NCBI GenBank assembly: GCA_013152765.1
Contig: JAADFT010000038.1
Span: forward strand, 1-8,913
DNA: 8,913 nucleotides
Direction of reading: 5' to 3'
Origin: Calditrichota bacterium
GTDB taxonomy: Bacteria; Zhuqueibacterota; Zhuqueibacteria; Oleimicrobiales; Geothermoviventaceae
A program made the position numbers and the translations under genes. Each line of letters begins with the position of its first letter. The first letter of the stretch is position 1. The notes under the pieces are model-generated. The model did no database searches. It had not been told where the DNA came from and saw nothing but the letters and a program-made list of their open reading frames with translations. Below, piece after piece: positions 1 to 6,580 of this stretch.

Positions 1-40
1 CCGCGGGAAGTCGCCCAACAGCTCACGCAAGCGCTTGCTT

Positions 41-68
41 ACAAACCAAAAGGCAGCAGCAAGCTGCC
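41..68 (-). terminator. Rho-independent terminator after the ZIP gene
   Basis: Read on the minus strand, a perfect 6-bp stem GGCAGC / GCTGCC (63-68 with 52-57) encloses a 5-nt loop and is followed at once by TTTTGGTTTGT (51-41). A GC-rich hairpin plus U-rich tail, 24 nt downstream of the ZIP stop codon, fits an intrinsic terminator. The U-tract is interrupted by GG, so efficiency may be moderate. Confidence 0.6.
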
Positions 69-92
69 GCACTCCAAAGTCCATGAACAAAT

Positions 93-881
93 TTACCCCA
101 GTGTTACGTCCAGGTACAGCATCACCAGGACGCCGATCATGGTGCCGAGCGTAGCGAAACGTTCGTGGCCCTTTCGGTGCGTTTCGGGGATGATTTCGTC
201 GCTGATTACGTACAGCATGGCTCCGGCCGCGAAGCCCATCGCGTACGGCAAGATCGCTTTCATCGCGGTCACGGCCCAGGCACCCAAAATGGCGAGCGGG
301 ATTTCCACCAGTCCCGCCCGAATGCCCACCAGGCTGGCGTACCAGCGCTTGCCCATGCCCGCGTTCATCGAGGAGATCGACACCGCTAAACCTTCGGGGA
401 TGTTCTGAAAGCCGATGGCCATCATGAGCGCAAAGGCATCGCCCAGATTGCCCGAACCGAAGCCTACGCCCACCGCCAGACCTTCGGGCATGTTGTGCAG
501 CGTGATGGCAATGATGAAAAGCCACACCGCTTTCAGACGATCGGTGTGTTTTCCTTCCTCACCCATCACGAAGTGCATGTGAGGAATCAGGTGGTCGGCA
601 GCGTCCAGAAAGATAACGCCGATGACGATACCGATCATCACAGGCCAGATGCCACCCGCGTCAATGCCCGGCAGAATCAGGCTGGTAAAGCTCGCTGTAA
701 GCATCACCCCGGCGGCAAAACCAAGCGACGTGTCCAGAAAACGGTCGGACACATCCTTAACGAAGAGAACAAGAAGCGCCCCCACCGTGTTCAGAAACGT
801 GATGACGAGTCCCCCGACGAGACCCTGGACAATCGGGTTCGTCCCGATGTGTGTCAGAAACCAGTTTTCAAATGCCGCCAA
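93..881 (-). CDS. ZIP family metal transporter, GufA type
   Basis: A 262-residue integral membrane protein of the ZIP (SLC39) family, which moves divalent metals such as zinc, and often iron or manganese, into the cytoplasm. The sequence has about eight hydrophobic segments. The two signature metal-binding helices are plain: H129-N-M-P-E133-G in TM4 and Q159-N-I-P-E163-G in TM5. An E229-containing motif (SDEIIPETH, 228-235) follows. A His/Asp cluster at 93-103 (DAADHLIPHMH) and the loop 107-115 are candidate metal-sensing or docking positions. Gln rather than His in TM5 is typical of the GufA/ZIP11 subfamily, whereas ZupT has His, so this is not a degenerate site. The start is TTG, chosen because GGAGG lies 6 nt upstream. 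The gene follows rhaB after 80 bp with no obvious promoter and ends before an intrinsic terminator. The substrate cannot be told from sequence. Confidence 0.93.
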   Translation of the reverse strand: MAAFENWFLTHIGTNPIVQGLVGGLVITFLNTVGALLVLFVKDVSDRFLDTSLGFAAGVMLTASFTSLILPGIDAGGIWPVMIGIVIGVIFLDAADHLIPHMHFVMGEEGKHTDRLKAVWLFIIAITLHNMPEGLAVGVGFGSGNLGDAFALMMAIGFQNIPEGLAVSISSMNAGMGKRWYASLVGIRAGLVEIPLAILGAWAVTAMKAILPYAMGFAAGAMLYVISDEIIPETHRKGHERFATLGTMIGVLVMLYLDVTLG

Positions 882-892
882 TCCCTTCCTCC
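882..892 (-). promoter_or_regulatory. Ribosome binding site that decides the ZIP TTG start
   Basis: On the minus strand GGAGG (892-888) stands 6 nt before the TTG at 881-879. This good Shine-Dalgarno match at standard spacing supports the non-ATG start. Confidence 0.7.
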
Positions 893-961
893 AGCGCTCG
901 TTTTATTCTCGAGTCGGTCAGAGCCGCGTCAGACCTCGCCGCTGCGGTCCCCTCCGTTCGG

Positions 962-2428
962 TTACTCGTACTTCGCCTCGATTCCTTTGTACACACCAAA
1001 AGCCCTGTCCCAGGCAGCCGTATCCCGGGGATCGTAGGTCTCAATCGCAAACGAGCGGCGAACCACAGCGCGAATCTCGTCGAGACCGCTGAGCTCACCC
1101 GCCGACATCGCCTGGACCAGCATGTTCCCGCACGCTGTGGCCTCGGCGGGTCCAGCGGTTACACGCACACCGAGGGCGCTTGCTGTGAACTGATTCAGCA
1201 ACGCATTCCGGCTGCCCCCGCCGACCACGTGCACCGTGTCGATCGATCTACCCAGCACCTCTTGCAGCGAACCGAACACACTCTTGTACCGCATGGCCAG
1301 GCTTTCGAGGATCACGCGCACAATCTGGCCGACGTCTTCGGGCACGGGCTGGCCCGTGCGAGCGCAGAAGTTCTTGACTTTGGCTGGCATGTCCCCTGGC
1401 TTGAGGAAGTCGGGGTCATCTGGAAAAATGAGGCAGGTAAATGGCTTTGCCTCACGCGCCAGTTCCGTCAACTGGTCCCACGAGTACGACTCGCCCCACG
1501 CACGCCTGCACTCCTGCAGGATCCACAGTCCGCTAATGTTCTTGAGGAAGCGGATCTTCCCGGCGACACCCGCCTCGTTGGTGAAGTTCCTGTCCCGCGC
1601 CTGCGCCGAGAGAAGCGGTTCGTCCAGTTCCACGCCCATCAACGACCAGGTTCCCGAGCTCAGGTAAGCCCAGTTCTGCCCCTGCGCCGGCACAGCGGCT
1701 ACGGCGCTGGCAGTGTCGTGACCGGCCGTTGCCACCACTCGCGGCACTTGGAGCCCCGTTTCGTCCTGCAAATCGCGCGACATGGGCCCAAGATTCTGAC
1801 CAGCAGGTACGATTTCCGGCATGATCTCGCGGGGAAGTCGAAGGCTCTCGAAGATCTCGTCCGACCACTGGCGCTTCCGGGCATCCAGCATCTGCGACGT
1901 GGACGCGATCGTCAGCTCCGAAACGGCCTTGCCGGTGAGCAGGTAGTTCAGCAGATCCGGCAGGAAAAGCAGTTTGTCCGCGATTTTGAGCCAGGGATGG
2001 GCCTGTTCGGCCATCACGAAAAGCTGGAACACTGAGTTGATCGACATGAGCTGGATGCCGGTGATCTCGTACAGGCGCTCCCAGGATAGCAGCTTGAATG
2101 CGCGCTCAGGCGCTCCGTCGGTCCGGGCGTCCCGGTAGGCGTACGGAACCCCGACCAGAGAGCCGTCGGCCGCGATCAGACCAAAGTCCACGCCCCACGT
2201 GTCAATGCCGACGCTGTCCACTTGCTCGCCACGATCTGCCAGAGTCTGCATGGCCTCGAGCAGTCGCTGGAAAATGGCCACAATGTCCCAGTGCAGGTGA
2301 CCTCGCAACTTGACCGGTCGGTTCGGGAAACGGTTTACTTCCTCAATTTCGAGAGTTCCGTCGTGAAGCTTGCCCAGTAAGCCTCTTCCGCTGGACGCAC
2401 CGAGGTCAAAAGCAAGGTAGCTGCCCAT
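962..2428 (-). CDS. rhaB: Rhamnulokinase
   Basis: A 488-residue FGGY-family sugar kinase, the normal length for RhaB. It phosphorylates L-rhamnulose at O1 with ATP, the second step of L-rhamnose breakdown, in the cytoplasm. Visible marks in order: the N-terminal phosphate-binding motif AFDLGASSGRG (6-16); the substrate-side block IDTWGVDFGL (75-84) with YRDARTDG (98-105), highly typical of RhaB; GHDTASA (236-242), whose D237 should be the catalytic base; LSSGTWSLMG (256-265), the second phosphate loop; FLKNISGLWILQECRR (294-309), a RhaB hallmark; and VVGGGSRN (401-408), the adenosine loop. The start is ATG with GGGAGG about 4 nt upstream. No other rhamnose gene (rhaA, rhaD, transporter, AraC or DeoR regulator) is within the window, so pathway context is missing. 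L-fuculokinase and other FGGY kinases are less likely given the DTWGVDF/YRDART block. Confidence 0.93.
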   Translation of the reverse strand: MGSYLAFDLGASSGRGLLGKLHDGTLEIEEVNRFPNRPVKLRGHLHWDIVAIFQRLLEAMQTLADRGEQVDSVGIDTWGVDFGLIAADGSLVGVPYAYRDARTDGAPERAFKLLSWERLYEITGIQLMSINSVFQLFVMAEQAHPWLKIADKLLFLPDLLNYLLTGKAVSELTIASTSQMLDARKRQWSDEIFESLRLPREIMPEIVPAGQNLGPMSRDLQDETGLQVPRVVATAGHDTASAVAAVPAQGQNWAYLSSGTWSLMGVELDEPLLSAQARDRNFTNEAGVAGKIRFLKNISGLWILQECRRAWGESYSWDQLTELAREAKPFTCLIFPDDPDFLKPGDMPAKVKNFCARTGQPVPEDVGQIVRVILESLAMRYKSVFGSLQEVLGRSIDTVHVVGGGSRNALLNQFTASALGVRVTAGPAEATACGNMLVQAMSAGELSGLDEIRAVVRRSFAIETYDPRDTAAWDRAFGVYKGIEAKYE

Positions 2429-2482
2429 TTTCCCTCCCAGCCGTCAGTTCGTTCCGGACGATTCTGAAGAAATGGATCGGAT

Positions 2483-2529
2483 CGGCGTTGTCAGGACAAG
2501 ATCAACGCCGTTTCGTGCGAAGCAGCACG
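2483..2529. promoter_or_regulatory. Two adjacent hairpins/inverted repeats between comF and rhaB
   Basis: A perfect 8-bp inverted repeat, CGGCGTTG (2483-2490) and CAACGCCG (2503-2510), is separated by 12 nt. Beside it lies a 5-bp one, CGTGC (2514-2518) and GCACG (2525-2529), with a 6-nt loop. They lie in the 130-bp gap after the comF stop, the larger centred about 68 bp before the rhaB ATG. Neither is followed by a U-tract on the minus strand, so a standard terminator is unlikely. An operator for rhaB or an RNA structure is possible. I see no convincing promoter boxes here. Confidence 0.35.
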
Positions 2530-2558
2530 ATGGAAAGCAAAATCTCAGCAGGAACAGG

Positions 2559-3260
2559 TCATGCACGGGCTGCAGTAAGAAGCGAAACCGCAACCGCGCC
2601 TGCCCGCAGCAGTTCCGCAGCACAGACAGATGATGTCGCGCCGGTGGTGACCACGTCATCCACGAGCACGCAATGTTTGCCTACGATTTCCGTCGAAGAA
2701 GTGACCTCAAATGCCCCCTCGACATTTCGCAGCCGCTCTTCTTTACCAAGCGCGGCCTGACTGCGCGTGTAGCGAGCGCGCTTCAGCGAGTTCAAACTCA
2801 CCGACACGCCAATCGCTTTCCCCACTCGTCCGGCCAGAAGCGCGCTCTGGTTGTACCCCCTCTCCCGCAGACGAGCACTATGCAGAGGAACCGGCACGAG
2901 CACAGCTGGTACAGCCAGGGACTCCACCAGTTGCTCTCCAAGAAAGGCCATTCGCGCGCCAACGGCGTCGGCGAGCGCCGGCCTGCGCCTGTACTTTAGA
3001 AGGTGGATGAGCGTTTCCACCTGCTCCGAGTACCACCACAGCGAAGCCACTCGCACAAACAAGCGTAGGCGCGAGTGGCTGCTCAGGTTCTCCTCGTCAA
3101 GAATGGCTGGTTCGACTTTTGGAAGGGCATCCAGACAGGCGCTACACACCAAGTCCGCAGGCCGAACCAGCCGCTGCTCGCACAGGACGCAGTAGGGGTA
3201 AAACAGAAAACTTTCGAGTGCAGCCACAACAACCGACCGCACCCGGTCGTAAGCCCGCAA
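2559..3260 (-). CDS. comF: ComF family protein (phosphoribosyltransferase-like)
   Basis: A 233-residue protein of the ComF/GntX family, cytoplasmic. Members have an N-terminal zinc-ribbon and a type I phosphoribosyltransferase fold; in naturally competent bacteria ComF is needed for DNA uptake, though its exact biochemical role is not settled. Seen here: paired cysteines C24-x2-C27 and C39-x2-C42 for zinc; LVPVPLHSARLRERGYNQ (121-138), the family signature with the RxRGxNQ core; RSQAALGKEERLRNVEGAF (166-184); and the PRPP-binding loop VLVDDVVTTGAT (198-209). All family marks are present and the length is normal. The start is TTG with AGGGGG 4 nt upstream; a GTG six codons in has no such site. 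It begins 25 nt after the barrel-protein stop, so the two are probably cotranscribed. No other competence gene is nearby. Confidence 0.92.
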   Translation of the reverse strand: MRAYDRVRSVVVAALESFLFYPYCVLCEQRLVRPADLVCSACLDALPKVEPAILDEENLSSHSRLRLFVRVASLWWYSEQVETLIHLLKYRRRPALADAVGARMAFLGEQLVESLAVPAVLVPVPLHSARLRERGYNQSALLAGRVGKAIGVSVSLNSLKRARYTRSQAALGKEERLRNVEGAFEVTSSTEIVGKHCVLVDDVVTTGATSSVCAAELLRAGAVAVSLLTAARA

Positions 3261-3285
3261 CCTTCCCCCTTTTCCAGGAAGAGAC

Positions 3286-4575
3286 CTACTTGAAACGGTA
3301 GACGAAACTCAGCCGCGGTTCAATCCGCTCCTGCGGTTCGTAGCGTTGGGTCCGCTCGTTGTACGTGAAATTCCAGATGTAATCGACGTACAAGATGAGG
3401 TACGGTTTGATTTTGTAACCGAGCCCCACGCGCGCGACGCTACGGTCGTCCAGTGTCAGAACGTCTTCCAACGTCTCGATGGCCGCTTTGTCGTAAGTAG
3501 CGTGAGCAGCAATCTGCGGCACGGCATCGGGGGCGTCCGCCGCCAGATGTAGCACGCCGCTGTGCTTCACGTCGTCAAGCCGAACGAAATTACCCACCAC
3601 CTGAATCACACCAAGCACACGACCGTAGAGTTCGCCGAAGTAGCCTTTAGTCTCCTCTGTAATCGTGGGAAGCAGGTCGACTTTGCGGACACCGCGCCCG
3701 TACTCGCTCTTCGTGTAGCGGTCAACCTCGTAGAAAGCATTGAAGAAATTCGGTTCGAACTCCTTTCCGAGCCAGCGGCGCTCGAAGCGTGCCGACAGCA
3801 TGGCCAGCCCACCAGGAAAGCGGAAGTCCAAGCCGATTCCTGCAGCCTGCCCCGAACCGTAGTCGACGATTTTGCCGTAGTCGTAGTACAGCATGGAGCG
3901 CACCACGCTGCCGTTGATAAGGGGCAACCCGGCATCGAGCCCGAATGCGGACACCCCGTCGTCCGTTTTGCGGTTGTCGTCGGGATCGATGTCGGTCACG
4001 TAGGTAGCGCCAAGCTCAAAGTTCTTGATGATCGGCAGACCAATCGTGCTGCGCAGGGGACGCCAGTACACGCGCCCGCCCAGCACCTCGGCTCGTGCCA
4101 CGTTGTTCGCAAACGACTCGAAACCGTAGGCGCCAAAATCCACATCCAGAGCAATGCCGATCTTTCGATCGTCGTAGCTGGGCGAATTCGAGTAGTAATT
4201 GACGAGGAAGCCGTGCCCAAGCCGGGCCGCGTCCAGCGCGCCAACCCGCACGTAGAAAGGATCACCCTTGTGCGCGTAGCGGACGTACCGGATAAGACGC
4301 AGGTAGTCGTAGCTTTCGTCCCAGTCCTTCGACCGGATGTGCCCCGTACTGGTGTTGTACAGCAGGTTGACATCAAGACCGACACCGAACTTCCCGAACG
4401 CCAGCTCCGGCTGCAGGTGAATGGCGAAATACGTCTGGTTGTCGATCACCGCAACGCCCATGCCGCCTGTGAAAGCGCCGCCCTCCTGAGGCATGACGCT
4501 GGTACCAAGCAACTGCGCCTGAGCAGCCGTCGCCGTAACGAGTAGCAAAACAACGATCAGCGCGACTTTCCGCAT
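3286..4575 (-). CDS. Unrecognised exported protein, probable outer-membrane beta-barrel
   Basis: I do not recognise the family. The 429-residue product opens with a clear Sec signal peptide: positively charged MRK, a hydrophobic core (residues 4-13) and a likely signal-peptidase I site after AQA at residue 20. The mature part has no long hydrophobic helix. It is rich in alternating polar/hydrophobic stretches with Tyr and Phe, as in beta-strands of porin-like proteins, for example 49-72, 140-152, 186-195, 226-236, 380-402 and the C-terminal strand RLSFVYRFK (421-429). The end resembles the aromatic-rich last strand recognised by the BAM machinery, although Lys follows the Phe. A loop-like segment at 340-378, rich in Ala, Asp and Leu, interrupts the pattern. 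The start is the ATG at 4575, chosen over an upstream one at 4620 because the signal peptide begins there, with GAGGAGG 5 nt before it. It has its own promoter and leads into comF. It is not a TolC-type efflux channel; a link to the RND pump is not shown. Confidence 0.8.
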   Translation of the reverse strand: MRKVALIVVLLLVTATAAQAQLLGTSVMPQEGGAFTGGMGVAVIDNQTYFAIHLQPELAFGKFGVGLDVNLLYNTSTGHIRSKDWDESYDYLRLIRYVRYAHKGDPFYVRVGALDAARLGHGFLVNYYSNSPSYDDRKIGIALDVDFGAYGFESFANNVARAEVLGGRVYWRPLRSTIGLPIIKNFELGATYVTDIDPDDNRKTDDGVSAFGLDAGLPLINGSVVRSMLYYDYGKIVDYGSGQAAGIGLDFRFPGGLAMLSARFERRWLGKEFEPNFFNAFYEVDRYTKSEYGRGVRKVDLLPTITEETKGYFGELYGRVLGVIQVVGNFVRLDDVKHSGVLHLAADAPDAVPQIAAHATYDKAAIETLEDVLTLDDRSVARVGLGYKIKPYLILYVDYIWNFTYNERTQRYEPQERIEPRLSFVYRFK

Positions 4576-4587
4576 CGGAACCTCCTC
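4576..4587 (-). promoter_or_regulatory. Strong ribosome binding site of the barrel-protein gene
   Basis: GAGGAGG (4587-4581) lies 5 nt before the ATG at 4575-4573. It fixes the start at the signal peptide rather than at 4620. Confidence 0.75.
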
Positions 4588-4634
4588 TACCCTTTGTCCT
4601 CCACCTCGCAAACCGCTCACCTCCCCACACAGGC

Positions 4635-4663
4635 AATTTAGCTGGATTAAGGCTGAATGTCAA
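4635..4663 (-). promoter_or_regulatory. Sigma70-like promoter for the barrel protein and comF
   Basis: Read on the minus strand, a perfect -35 TTGACA (4663-4658) is followed after exactly 17 nt by TAAATT (4640-4635), which matches the -10 consensus at four of six positions. Transcription would start near 4628, leaving a leader of about 53 nt before the ATG at 4575. It sits just downstream of the repeat-filled gap, so it would let the barrel gene and comF be expressed independently of the efflux genes. No terminator or operator was recognised next to it. Confidence 0.6.
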
Positions 4664-4761
4664 CCGGAAACCGCGGGGAGGCTCCATCTCGGCAAGACCG
4701 TGTCGAGGGCAACGGCACCGCCTTTTCTCCAATGCATGCTCGTCAACCATCACGCAATGGC

Positions 4762-4784
4762 TTCGCAAAGCCTCTGTGGTGAAG
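4762..4784 (-). repeat. Partial copy of the CRCRGAG repeat
   Basis: Read on the minus strand it gives CTTCACCACAGAGGC followed by TTTGCGAA. The first part matches the ACCRCRGAGRC head of the copies at 4802-4827 and 6549-6574. The second heptamer is displaced by about three bases. It points towards the neighbouring copy at 4802. Confidence 0.45.
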
Positions 4785-4801
4785 CAATCCCCCCTGCAGA
4801 A

Positions 4802-4944
4802 ACCGCAGAGACGCGGAGAACGCAGAGTCCGACAACAGAGATTCACAACTTGTTGCGGCAGTACCGCACCACCACACACGCCGTCCACCTCGTGTCAATT
4901 TCAACCGCAGCCCGGAAGCTCTGTGCTCTCTGTGGCTCCGTGGT
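4802..4944. repeat. Inverted-repeat element, first pair (143 bp)
   Basis: The left arm (4802-4827, plus orientation) and right arm (4919-4944, minus orientation) are 26 nt each and match at 19 of 26 positions. Six of the seven differences are A/G exchanges. Each arm is itself three imperfect heptamers of type CRCRGAG spaced at 8-9 nt, headed by ACC. The 91 bp between the arms has no ORF or recognised motif. In RNA from the plus strand four of the differences become G-U pairs. It resembles a small non-autonomous palindromic element; no transposase or target duplication is visible. Confidence 0.65.
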
Positions 4945-5110
4945 GAAACACTTAAGCCATGCAAAAACCACCGCGCCACAAACAGGCCAGACAAACAGAC
5001 GAGTCGCCCAGAAGATATTCCCTCCGATTTCTCCGGCGAGCGAAAATCCCGCTTGCTCTGGCCTGGCACGTAACGCAGACAAACCACGAGATCCTCTCCG
5101 CAACACCCCC

Positions 5111-5132
5111 ATTCTCCCTGCGCTTCCGTGGT
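5111..5132 (-). repeat. Degenerate single copy of the CRCRGAG repeat
   Basis: On the minus strand it reads ACCACGGAAGCGCAGGGAGA and so on, matching the first two heptamers of the other copies and diverging after about 22 nt. It lies 6 nt past the adaptor stop codon, mirroring the copy that lies 6 nt past the permease stop codon. Confidence 0.5.
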
Positions 5133-5138
5133 TAGCCC

Positions 5139-6404
5139 TCACCTCCCGCCCACAATTCGCACCGGGGCGTCGTGGCTGAGAGTGAAGTGGCCCTCAACCA
5201 CGACGGGTTCGCCCGGCTTCAACCCGAAGGCTGAGTCAAGCACCTCCACGTACTGCTCGTTTTCGTGGCCGGGAGTGATGTAACACCACTGGGCCACATC
5301 CTGCCCCTCCGCGTTCTTCCGCACGATGAAGACCAGCTTGCGCCGATCGCGCTCGATCACCGCCCGACGCGGCACCAGCAACCGGTCCGGCAGAATCTGG
5401 GCTTCCAGCTTCACTTCACCGTACATTCCGTCCAGCAACCTGCCCTCGGGATTCGGAAGATCCACGACAACCGTGTAGGTGCGACTCTTCTCGTCCAGCA
5501 CCGGGTTGATGCCGACCACGCGCCCGGTGAACGCCGTGTCCGGGTAGGCGGGGAAACGCACCTCCGCCCCGGCGCCCACGTGGACCATCCCGATCTCACT
5601 TTCGAGCACTTCGGCGTCGAAGTACAGGTGCGAGAGATCGACCAGTCGGCACAGTTCCTGCGAAGGGCCCACCCACTGGCCACGACTGACGCGCACCTGA
5701 CCAACGGTGCCCGAGAAGGGAGCCCTGACCGTCGTGAATTCGAGCTCCAGCTCAGCACGCCGCAGCTTTGCCAGGGCCGCGGCCAGACCGCTCTTCACCG
5801 CCATCAGATCGTCGCGGCGAGATCCGGAGAAGATCTGGGCGATTTCGTAGTCGATGCGAGCGCGCTCGTATTCGGCTTCGCTGAGTTCCCCCGCGCGGTA
5901 GCGTCGTTCGATCGCCCGAAACTCCTCTTCGGAGATGCCCACGTCAGGCTTCAACCCGATCGAGTCGGAGGCAGCGAGTTCACGCGCCTCTTGTCGCATG
6001 AGCCCGAACTCCACCTCCGCCTGCATCACTTCGTTCCGGGCCTCGCGCACGTTGAGGCGCGCCTGGCGGTCGTCCAGCCGGAACAGGACGTCGCCTTTGC
6101 GCACACGCTGGCCGTCGCGCACGTGGACTTTCGTGAGCAGGCCGCTGGTGTAGGGGTAAATGGTGACCGAGCGGCGAGCGCGCGTACGGCCGGTGGCAGT
6201 GACGCGCAGCACCAGATCGCCCACGAAAGCGTACTCAACCCGCACCGGCACCGGAGCAATTTTGACCGACTGCTCCGTCGCCGAACCGGTTGTTTCTTCT
6301 GATGCCTTGTCACCACCACCCGGCCGCGTGAGCTTCCACACCAGCCCCGCTGCAATGGCCAGAAACAACAACGTGGCAAAAAACCACTTGAGCCTGGTTC
6401 TCAT
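5139..6404 (-). CDS. RND efflux periplasmic adaptor (membrane-fusion protein)
   Basis: A 421-residue HlyD/AcrA-type adaptor that would bridge the inner-membrane permease and an outer-membrane channel. An N-terminal membrane anchor (about 7-24, after MRTRLKW) has no lipobox cysteine, so it is held by a helix rather than a lipid. The first lipoyl half follows at 80-111 (YTSGLLTKVHVRDGQRVRKG, 85-104). A helical hairpin rich in Glu/Arg runs about 114-222. The second lipoyl half is at 225-256 (VRAPFSGTVGQVRVSRGQWV, 226-245). The beta-barrel with DEKSRTYTVVVDLPN is near 304-318, then GMYGEVKLE (326-334) and a membrane-proximal domain to the end. The start chosen is the ATG at 6404, preceded by GAGG at 8 nt; an upstream TTG at 6455 lies beside the repeat and would add 17 non-family residues. 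The gene follows its permease across 176 bp, the reverse of the usual adaptor-first order. Substrate unknown. Confidence 0.92.
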   Translation of the reverse strand: MRTRLKWFFATLLFLAIAAGLVWKLTRPGGGDKASEETTGSATEQSVKIAPVPVRVEYAFVGDLVLRVTATGRTRARRSVTIYPYTSGLLTKVHVRDGQRVRKGDVLFRLDDRQARLNVREARNEVMQAEVEFGLMRQEARELAASDSIGLKPDVGISEEEFRAIERRYRAGELSEAEYERARIDYEIAQIFSGSRRDDLMAVKSGLAAALAKLRRAELELEFTTVRAPFSGTVGQVRVSRGQWVGPSQELCRLVDLSHLYFDAEVLESEIGMVHVGAGAEVRFPAYPDTAFTGRVVGINPVLDEKSRTYTVVVDLPNPEGRLLDGMYGEVKLEAQILPDRLLVPRRAVIERDRRKLVFIVRKNAEGQDVAQWCYITPGHENEQYVEVLDSAFGLKPGEPVVVEGHFTLSHDAPVRIVGGR

Positions 6405-6416
6405 CACCCTGTCCTC
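6405..6416 (-). promoter_or_regulatory. Ribosome binding site that decides the adaptor start
   Basis: GAGG (6416-6413) lies 8 nt before the ATG at 6404-6402. It favours this ATG, just before the hydrophobic anchor, over the TTG at 6455, which falls at the edge of the repeat element. Confidence 0.6.
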
Positions 6417-6457
6417 AACAGTGACCCCTTTCTCCCGAATACTCGAATAGTTCAATC

Positions 6458-6574
6458 ACCGCGAAGGCGCCAAGTGCGCGAAGAGGAAAGCGAAACAATC
6501 AAAAGGGCATCCAGTGCCAGATATGGGCGTCTAATTCTTCGGGAATCCCTTCGCGTTCTCCGCGTCTTCGCGGT
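6458..6574. repeat. Inverted-repeat element, second pair (117 bp), between permease and adaptor
   Basis: The left arm 6458-6483 (plus orientation) and right arm 6549-6574 (minus orientation) are 26 nt each and match at 21 of 26 positions; both begin ACCGCGAAG. The right arm matches the arm at 4802-4827 at 22 of 26 positions, all four differences being A/G swaps, so both pairs belong to one family. The right arm ends 6 nt from the permease stop codon. Between the arms lie 65 bp with no recognised motif. If cotranscribed, the arms would fold into a long imperfect hairpin between the two cistrons. Confidence 0.65.
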
Positions 6575-6580
6575 GAAAGC

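Larger units (their letters stand above)
4664..5138. other. Non-coding spacer with scattered repeat copies
   Basis: This stretch between the barrel-gene promoter and the adaptor stop holds no credible gene. Short overlapping open frames exist on both strands, but they translate the repeat into low-complexity peptides such as SHREHRAS and TTEPQRAQS and have no family features. The identifiable content is a partial repeat copy (about 4762-4784), an inverted pair (4802-4944) and a further degenerate copy (5111-5132). A 7-bp inverted repeat AACCACG/CGTGGTT spans roughly 5081-5133 just after the adaptor stop and is followed by TTTGT on the minus strand, but its loop of about 40 nt makes it a poor terminator candidate. 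Confidence 0.6.

Noticed and set aside
27..38. Perfect 12-bp palindrome GCAAGCGCTTGC near the left edge
   Set aside because: It lies just beyond the terminator and too close to the window edge to tie to any gene; a single short palindrome is not enough to call an operator.
150..881. Gln in place of the TM5 His in the ZIP metal site as a broken centre
   Set aside because: QNIPEG is the usual form in GufA/ZIP11-type transporters, so the site is probably functional.
851..2035. Long plus-strand open frame (394 codons) opposite rhaB
   Set aside because: It is antisense to a fully featured rhamnulokinase, has His/Arg/Pro-rich composition typical of reverse-complemented GC-rich genes, and shows no family motif.
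3562..4545. Plus-strand open frame (327 codons) opposite the barrel protein
   Set aside because: The minus-strand frame has a signal peptide, ribosome site and promoter; the plus frame has none of these and is a composition shadow.
4576..4620. Upstream start for the barrel protein
   Set aside because: The extra 15 residues would precede a perfect signal peptide and would cover the GAGGAGG site used by the ATG at 4575.
4802..4944. Possible CRISPR array in the repeat-rich spacer
   Set aside because: Copies are in opposite orientations, diverge from one another and have irregular spacing, with no cas gene nearby.
4700..5179. Open frames on both strands across the 4.7-5.2 kb spacer
   Set aside because: Their translations mostly reflect the CRCRGAG repeat (peptides such as HREHRAS or PQRAQS), with no ribosome sites or family features.
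6405..6455. Upstream TTG start for the adaptor
   Set aside because: It would add 17 residues starting beside the repeat; the ATG at 6404 has a better ribosome site and directly precedes the membrane anchor.
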